From positions 85,070,827 to 85,134,826 of the forward strand of contig CM060892.1 of assembly GCA_030762935.1 (NCBI GenBank): 64,000 nt of DNA, in the 5' to 3' direction. Numbering within the stretch: the stretch's first letter is position 1; each line of letters begins with the position of its first letter. The stretch is from Hymenopus coronatus (lineage: Eukaryota > Arthropoda > Insecta > Mantodea > Hymenopodidae). The notes beneath the pieces are model-generated. The model saw only the letters and a program-made list of their open reading frames with translations. It did not search any database and was not told the origin of the DNA. Shown one piece after another: positions 51,693-60,600 of this stretch. A program made the position numbers and the translations under genes.

Positions 51693-54600
51693 CTATCATA
51701 CTATTTCAGGCAGTAGAAACAGCCCTACTAGATCTTCCCATGGTGCAAGCTGGCTGTGTCTTAGCTCAGGGAGAGGAAGGTTCAGACAAGTTCCTTGTTG
51801 CCTATATTGTGGCAAAAGGTAAAACTTCACGTAAAGAAGTTAGAGCAGCTCTCAAAAAACGTCTACCTTTTTATATGATACCATCAAAATTTATATTCCT
51901 TAACAGGTAAAACATTTTATTATTTTGAGAGCTAAGAAAGCATACTGACATGTAGAATGCACAATTTTTCTATTGCTATTGCATTAACTGTGAAGGTTCT
52001 TCTCTTTTTCTTTCTATCTGTGTGTCATATATGCTCTTGTAAGGCTAAAAAACACTGTTTTTCATGTGTTAGAAAAAACTGTAACATAAGCAATAGGTTT
52101 ACATCATACGAGTTTGAGCCTGTCTTTAATGCTTATTCCATAATAGCCAAAAAACCACTATACTAGATCCATAATAGTAATGCATGACATTAACTGTCTT
52201 TATATATATAACAAATGGTAGTAAAAGAGTGGTGTAAGCTCTTAAATAACAGAATTTGTCCTGTGATACCAGAATGCACCAGCAGAAAAAGGTGAAGCAC
52301 AGTCTTAAATGATTATGTGTTGAACCTCCACATAATTTTAACAAAATATATTAGCTACTTATTTTCTAGCTGGTACTGCAAAACTGAATATTATTGATAG
52401 AAATAGTAAAATCTTAAAATTGAAAATTAAAAACACTTTAAAAGCTTGACAAAGACTAGTTTCTGGGAACTTCCCTCCTATCACAGTTTTTTCATGGACT
52501 GATGCTCTCATGTAGCATAACCCAGCATAGGGTTCCTCCAGGGATCACGCTACCATGTATTCTCTTTGTAAATTGATAAAGTAATGTGCTCAAAGTTGAT
52601 GAGGTTTTCTTTATGCCTTGTAAAAGGGCATTATACCAGATGTTTAATTCCAAAGGCTTCTTCACATGTTTTATTAGTTTTATCTCCAGTTCAATGTTAT
52701 GATCTTCTTCCAAAAATGATAAGCTATGGCAGACTTGTTTCTGTATTTAAATTTTATATTTCTCATATGTCCTTTTTCCAAATTTCTCTTTGTTTTTCCC
52801 AATATATGTTTTGCAGTCTTGGTAGTTCATTTGGCAAACATCAGTTAATTTTATTTTTGGAGTACTATTTTTCAAAGATGATGTAATACATTTTTGATTT
52901 TTCATTAATTTTGTTGTATTTTAATTGAGTTGATATTAAAAACACTTTAAAATCCCCATAACAAGAAGGCTTCTAGAAACTAGTCTTTTTTTAAAATGTG
53001 GTATGTAATGGAGATTTTCTTTTTTTAAAATGTGGCATGTAATGGAGGTTCTAACTTCTTTTTTTTTTATATATAATTTCAGCTTAAGTTTAAGATTTTA
53101 TTACAATGATGATCCACTGTATAAAATACTTCTTAATGGTTATTTATAGAATTTCTGTTACTTTTATAACAGTGTTTTGAGCAGGAATTTTATTTCCTGC
53201 TTGTGATATATGTATGTGCTTATTGATTTTTGAGCGGGCAGTACTTCCAGAATACAATAGGCAGAGGAGGGCATAATCTAAATTTGAGCATTCAACAGGT
53301 TAGAAAAATTAATTGCTTCTATAAATTTCAACAAATTTTATAATTTTGTATCAATTTGGTATCATAAACAAAAACACATATTTTGGCATGAAAATACAAG
53401 TATGACAAAAATTAAACACTTCAAAAAATAATAAATGCTGGTTTGTACCCTCCTTTAAAACTATGGTTATCTGCTGGTTAGTTTTTTATGCGTAATTATT
53501 TGTTTAAGGGCAGCGCCATGGCCTAGTGGTTAGACTACTCGCCTCCCATCTAGGTGGCCCAGGTTCAATCCCAAGCACCCAAATGTGGGATTTATGTTGG
53601 ATGAAGTGGTATCTGGATGGGTTTTCTCTGGATCCTCCGGTTTCTCCCATCACTCAAATCCACCAATTGCTCCATCTTCAACTTTTCTATTATCCGTTTC
53701 GCTTGCATTTCATCATTCACTTCCTCACACTCATGTCTGGCTACTAGCCCGACCTCTTGTTCCAGGTTCTCCATTCTGTGGTTTTGTGCTGTTGGCTCCC
53801 TGGCAGGCTTCTGAACCCTAGGCCTTCACTTGTAAGCCCTAGAGGGTGTCAGTCTTAACTAGGGAGAGAGTAAACCACTACAAACAATTTACTTGTTCAA
53901 ATGGAAAATGGAGTGTATGTGCATTCATATGTTTTAATACAATTGGAAGTTTTTGGTGTTCACTTAATTATTAACAAAGACTTTAGGCACAAAGCAGCAG
54001 ACTAGTAAACCTCTGCATGCTTGTTGCATCACATTTTTCACTTTCTAATACTTTCTTAGTAAAATAAGACAGTATTATTCTCTTCACTTATAAAGAAAAA
54101 CTATTGCATACAAACTCTGGAAGTACACTTGCACATACACTACACGCATAAAATAAAATTCTTCCTCATAACACTGTTTAATAAAATAATGAAACTCTAC
54201 AAATAATATTCAATTTTGCAGTAGGTACAAGTTATAGTATTAGCAGCTAATAATTTTTTGCCAAAATAATTTCAGAGGTTTAGTCATAATCCAAACTATG
54301 AAGGGGGTGAAAAGAATCTATGAATGGACATCAGCCTTGTCTGCCTGTTGTATTTTGGTATCACTGTACCCCAATATGCCATCATGGTGAATCAAACTAT
54401 TTATTGTCTTATCAATAGAGAATTTTGTCTGTATTGTTGGCATTAAACCACCTTGTCATGCAAACCCAACAATTTAATAATCTGGTGTGTTGTTTTTATA
54501 GCATTCCAATTTTGGAATCCTCAGGAAAGCTAGACAAAAAGTCTCTTCCAAAGACCACAGATTTAAATGAAGATCATGCCATAGATCCACAGGATCTACC

Positions 54601-57600
54601 ATCTACTCCCATGGAACATAAAATAGCAAATATCTGGTGTCGGGTACTCAAACTTAAGGCGATTGATGTTCAGGAGAACTTTTTTGAGCTTGGAGGGTAA
54701 AAATTTACTTATTTATTACTTTATAAAATATTTTATGCATGTGGCCGAACCAATCACAATTGCAAAATAAATGCTTTTAAATTTCTATTTATCATTTTTG
54801 CAGCAAAGTGTTGCCAAATAAATCCATCTATTGAAAGCATAGAACTTAAATAAGTCTAAAAAAGGGGAGAAAGTAGGTAATTTTGATAGAATCCTTAATG
54901 TTTCAGACACTCACTGCTTGCTACTCGCCTGTTAAGTGAGATGAACCAAGATTTAGGACTGGATCTTGCCATTCTGGACTTATTCCAACATCCTACACTA
55001 TCTTCTATGGCCAGCTTCATTGAAAACCCCAGCTCCACCAATGGTTCTGATAGTGTTAAGCTTGACCTACTTGCTGAAGTAGATAGGCATGATCAGGGAA
55101 AGGCTTTAATGGACATTCGCTTACGAGCATTTTGGCGTTCATTCCAACTCTCTAACACTAAATGGCGAAGAGATAAAGTACTCTTGACTGGCGTCACAGG
55201 ATATGTTGGGGCATTCATTCTTAAAGAACTTCTGCAGACTACTAAGGTAAGTACATAAATTTGGAGATACTATTTACTTTAGTGTTTACTGAATCTAATA
55301 TAATGACTGTAAGTTTCTATTACTGAAGAAGCAAAGAAGAAACTAAAGCAATCATGTTCATTAATATTGTCCTCTGTGTCAATATCCTGGTTTTGTTAAT
55401 CTTTGAAGTTAGCATTGGTAGTACAAACATGGCAAAAATGCCTTCTTTCAAATCCCAGCGCAATAGACAGATTATATTTCTTTACCCCTGTGGTCTAAAG
55501 CTAACATGCTATCCTCAGGTTACAAAGGTTGCAGGTTTAAGCTGGCAGTGGTTAATTGAATTTTTTTTTCAGGTTTAAAAATCTTTAATAGAAGGGAAGT
55601 AAAGCTAGTGGTCCCGTAGCATAGATTTACGGCACATAAAAGAACCTCAAGCCTGATAAACAGGAGTCTGAGAAAAGTTAAGCAGTCTTTCATGCCCAAA
55701 ATAGAATAGAATGCTGAGAACCTCAGCAGTTTTAGAGCATCCATGAATAAAACTCAATTTCAATTTTTCACCTAGCAACATGCATAACACAAATAAAAAT
55801 CAGATAGATTGCCATTCATATTGGTGGGAGTTAAAATGTAATTATGAAACAGTTTTTCACCCTTTGTATAGGATAAAGACAGTAAGAACCAACTTAAGGG
55901 AAGGTTGAACCATACCATTGCCCAGGGTAGCAGGTTTTAGGGGTAGTAAAATTATAGAACATGAACAAGATATGTACACATCTGATGTGTTATACTTCCA
56001 TGACTTTCTCAACTTATTTTGCATCAAACTATACTTACAAAAACTTAAATTTTAACTACTTCATGCTAATCAAAATGAACATAAGCAGAAACGGTCTTAT
56101 CACTTATTTCCTTGTAGGTATATGGGAAATAAGGGAATACATTAAGCTAAAGCAATAATCAAATCATTTATGAGCATATTACTATGTGATAGTAATTGAA
56201 ATTAATTTTTTTTTGCATAGTAGGAGTAAAAACAAAGATTGAGGACTTCCTATATGAGGAAAGTATAATTATTGGAAAATTTAAACTAATAATAAAAATA
56301 TCTTGGAAATGCTTAACTCCACAAAAAAAAATGTAATTGACATACATTATGTTTTCGACAAAATCTACATATGTATAGTACATTTTTGTCCATCTCTTTC
56401 AGTTTACCAGTTATGCAAAGGCCATCCAGAATGAATAGCAGTTCATACACCATTTCCAGAAAATTCAAGATGCGCATTTCATTTGTCTGAAAATATCTTA
56501 AACATATTATATCATTGAAGCTATTTTTGAGAAAAATCTAAATTTTTGAAAATATTCCCTGTAAAGGGCAGTTGGAAGTTTTATATTTGCGTGCCTATTC
56601 ATTTTTGAGTTATACTCCACACACCACAGGTATCCCTCGGAAATAAGAACACATTTGCTGTAGACAAAAGGATGGGAATTTGCCAAAGAACATTACCACT
56701 CTAAACATTCAGTTGCTTCCTAATTGAAAAGCACATCATGAGGGTTTAAAATAGAAAACAGTTTCTCAACATTAGAAAGCATTGGCAAGTAAACTAATAA
56801 CAATCTGAACAAATATTCAGACAGTGAGCTATTAGTGACTGAAATTTTTGTACCTAATTTAACCCCTCAGTACTTTTGAAACTTGCTTGCACATGTAAAA
56901 AGAGTTTCCAAGCATTATTGTGATTGCAAAATACTTTTCTTTACAGACTACTGTATACTGCTTGGTGCGCATGATGCCAGGTTTGGCTCCAATGGAACGG
57001 ATTCGACAAGCACTTATACATTTTGGTATCAGTAATTCAGAAACTGATGACCTGGCTCAGCAGTTAGACTGGAGAGTGATTCCTGTCAATGGTAGGAGTC
57101 CAACACATAACTATTTGACTTACATTTGTTAAAGTAAAATAAATTTGTTTCTAATGACTTATTTTACTCTCTCTGCATTACTATGTACATAGAGCATAAA
57201 GAAGGTATTGTATTGCACCCAAAAATGTGATACCAAGATTTCACAAGAAATATATGTTTTGAAACCCCCTGAATCCAAAAAAAGCATTTTTAGAAAAATG
57301 TGTGCTGTGTGTGTGTATGCTTCCGTGCGTGTGTGTGTGTGTGCATAGCTCAAAAACAAAATGCCTGTTAAATACCAAACTTGGTATTTAAATTCAGTAT
57401 CTTTCAAGGATGCGACAAAAAGATTTTTGAGAAAATCCCCCCCCTCCCAATTACCCTTTATATGGAAAAATGTTTTGAAAATTTTGATTTTCTTATAAAT
57501 GGCTCTAACAATTTTAATAAAATATTGTATATTAAAGATATTTACATAACAAATAAAATGTATATTTTGAATTTTCTAGGAATAAGCTCTGAAGACATCT

Positions 57601-60600
57601 TTATTCTGGATGAATTTTATGGAATTTTGCATAACTGGTAAACCGTAAAAGATAGACAAAAATTTACTTCACAAAATATATATATATATATATATTTTTC
57701 ATGGAGTTGACCATTTTTGAGATATCCCTTGTTACTGGTTTCAGTTTTAAAATACTTATAATTTTCTCATACGGGAATTTGTCAACTCCTGGCCATACAG
57801 ACAAAGCAATTTCAATCACATAGCAACCAGCTTTTAAAAGATTTGACTATTGTTAGCCTATGGTACTGCCTTATTTCCTCTTCTATTTACAAGGAAGCAA
57901 GCAATAAGACCATTTCTACTAATTTTCTATCATTTAGCATGAAATAAATAAAAGAATAACTTTTTAATAATAATTTGTTGCAGGGTGTAGAGAAAGTCAT
58001 GTGATTGAACACATCATATTTTTTAAATTTGGATTATATAACATAATATGCAGTCTATAGTTGATGTAACTGAGCGGAGTTAATTTCTTTGATAATCAGT
58101 TAATTAAGAGCTTAAGACAGTACTCTGTGAATGCAGATAGTATAACTGTTATCTGCCAGACTGTGGTTCTGGTCCAATAAATCCTGATCTTGTGTGCTGT
58201 GAGCATTTATTAGATATTAGACACAAGAGATTAAATAACTGTTATAATTTATTGTCTGCAATGAGAGACACTGAAATTGTACAGGGCTTTACTTTGAGTA
58301 ATTTCATTGCTCTGTGGACTGATGCCCTCAAATTCCTGAGCTGTCCTAAATGTCTCAAAGATTTTCTAGAACTACCTTCCAAGGCAGAACCAATTTTGCC
58401 AAGTTTGTCCTCAATAAGGACACAATTTTTGTCTAATTTTTCCATTCCAATTCTTATTTCATACAAATGTTTTTTTAAGATGTAATGCTCACAGTATGAA
58501 TAAACAACTATGCTATAGTATGAACACATGTAAATACACACAATGTCTCCAAGGTCTACTTTCACACTGAGTGTGTCTAACTTTTAGCAGAAGAAGGAAT
58601 ACTTGAAGCTGGAAATGCATGATATCTGCCAAGCACATACAATATGTGAGGCTGGGAGTTGTTATATTAGATCCACAGACTGGTATATACTTTATCCCAT
58701 CAATGGTCACTAGGACATACTGTACAATATTCATATTTTTACTTTCTCTACATTTACTATGTACATAGTGTATAGAGATGGTACTGTATTGCACCCAAAA
58801 ATTTGATAAGATTTCACCAGAAATACATATTTTGAGACCTTCTGATAAAAAAAAGAAATAGTATTTTTAGAAACATGTCCATTTGTGTATGTGCACATAG
58901 CTGAATAATGAAAATTAAGTTAAGTGTTTTCTAAGGATACGATACAAAGATTTTCAAGAAAATCCCCCCACCTTAAACTACCCTTTACATGGAGCATTTT
59001 TCGAAAATTTTAATTTTCTCAAAAATAGCTTAACGCTAATGACTAAAATACCTTATGGTTTAGACATTTTTATGACAAATTAAATTTATATCTTGAATTT
59101 TCTGGGAATAGCCTCTGAAGATCTCTTCATTGAATGGCTTTTGTGTAACTGACAAAAACTTGCTGCACAAAAAATGTAGACCTATTAAAACACACAATTA
59201 TGTTATATACATTTTTTTTTTTGTAGTTAACCTTTTTCTAAATATTCTGGAGTATTGGTTTCAATTTTAAGCTACTTAAACTTTTTCCAGTGAGAAGACA
59301 TCTTTCTTCTCATTTCTCATTTGTTTACTCCTGGCAAGCAAAGAGAATGGAATTTCAATTGTTTTTTCACATAGTGACCACTTTTAAAGGACTAGACTAT
59401 CGCTTTAGCCTGCGCATTCCCTTATTTCCCTTCCACTTACATGGAAGCTAGTATTAAGACCAAGTCTGCTTATGTTTACCTTGATTAACATGATGAAGAT
59501 AAAAGATTACTCTTTTGGATAAAAGGTTTGTTGCCAAACAGCTAGAGACAGTCATGTGAATGGAACACACCAGATTTTCCCCTTCTACTTACAAGGAACC
59601 AAGTAATAAGGACAATTTCTGCTAATAATTATGTTGATTATCATGAAGTAGATAGAAGAATACACTTTTTAACAGAATTGTTACAGAAATGTAGAGAAAG
59701 TCATGTGATCGGAACACATCAGATTTATTACTAATTGTTGTATGTCAGACTTTGAAATGTTGTACTATAGAACAAACCCCAATGGCATTTCATCCTAGAA
59801 TGAACGCTGAGCATGTAATGATATCAAATGTCACCTAGACAGACAGTGTGATGAAGAAAAGTCCTTAAGGTTTGTCCTGAAGTATACTATTACTAATTTA
59901 TATATAAAATAGATATGCTGAAAAAATAGGTTGCTATACAGTTTCTGATTTGTACTCATTAATAAATCATAGATATGCCAGTTTTCCATTTTATTTACTG
60001 TTTCTCTAACAAGAGGTTGCAATGGAAATTTCTGAAATAACAATAAAAACTTATGGAAAAAATCTTCTAAGTTGAATAAATTAACATGTTTATGACAATT
60101 TTTAGGTGATATAACTCTTCTGAATCTTGGAATGAGTGAAGATGATTACATGTATCTTTCTTATGAGGTTGATTCAATTATCCATGCTGCTGCAAAAGTG
60201 AACCTAATATATCCATACAGAGCATTGCACAGCACAAATGTGTTGGGAACAGAAAATATTATAAATTTTGCTTTGGAGCATAAGATCAAACCAGTACATC
60301 ATATTAGGTAAGGAAAAAACTGCTCTTGTTTATTCATATCTGCTCTTTCTACTCATTGTATCTTTTATGCAAATTAAAAATTCTTTCACACAAATATTTT
60401 GTATTCAACTTCATTTCACAACAACGATTTACACAATTTTTTTTAATTTATTTACATTGTTGTGAAATGACAGTTGAATACAAATTATTTGTATGAAAGA
60501 ATTTGTTAATAGCTGATGTACTTCTTGTATTTCTATTATGTTTAATTGATTTGTCAGTATTTTTGTTTGTTATATTATTCCTATTGTATATAGAACCAAA

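Larger units (their letters stand above)
47889..51709 (+). other. Intron 8 (3821 bp)
   Basis: Holds a polypyrimidine tract, family X copies 16 and 17, a SINE and an ATT microsatellite. 47890-48360 and 50480-51450 show nothing I can identify. Confidence 0.8.
51907..54501 (+). other. Intron 9 (2595 bp)
   Basis: Contains a Penelope-like fragment, a 41-bp imperfect tandem duplication near 52985-53050 (ctttttttaaaatgtgg twice) and a SINE. The rest shows nothing recognisable. Confidence 0.8.
57092..60105 (+). other. Intron 12 (3014 bp)
   Basis: Holds family X copies 19 and 20 plus a duplicated 3' end. 58020-58735 and 59730-60105 contain nothing recognisable; the opposed short frames at 58192-58565 have no domain. 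Confidence 0.8.

Noticed and set aside
58192..58565. About 100-codon open frames on both strands in intron 12
   Set aside because: No motif and no splice context. They overlap each other on opposite strands.
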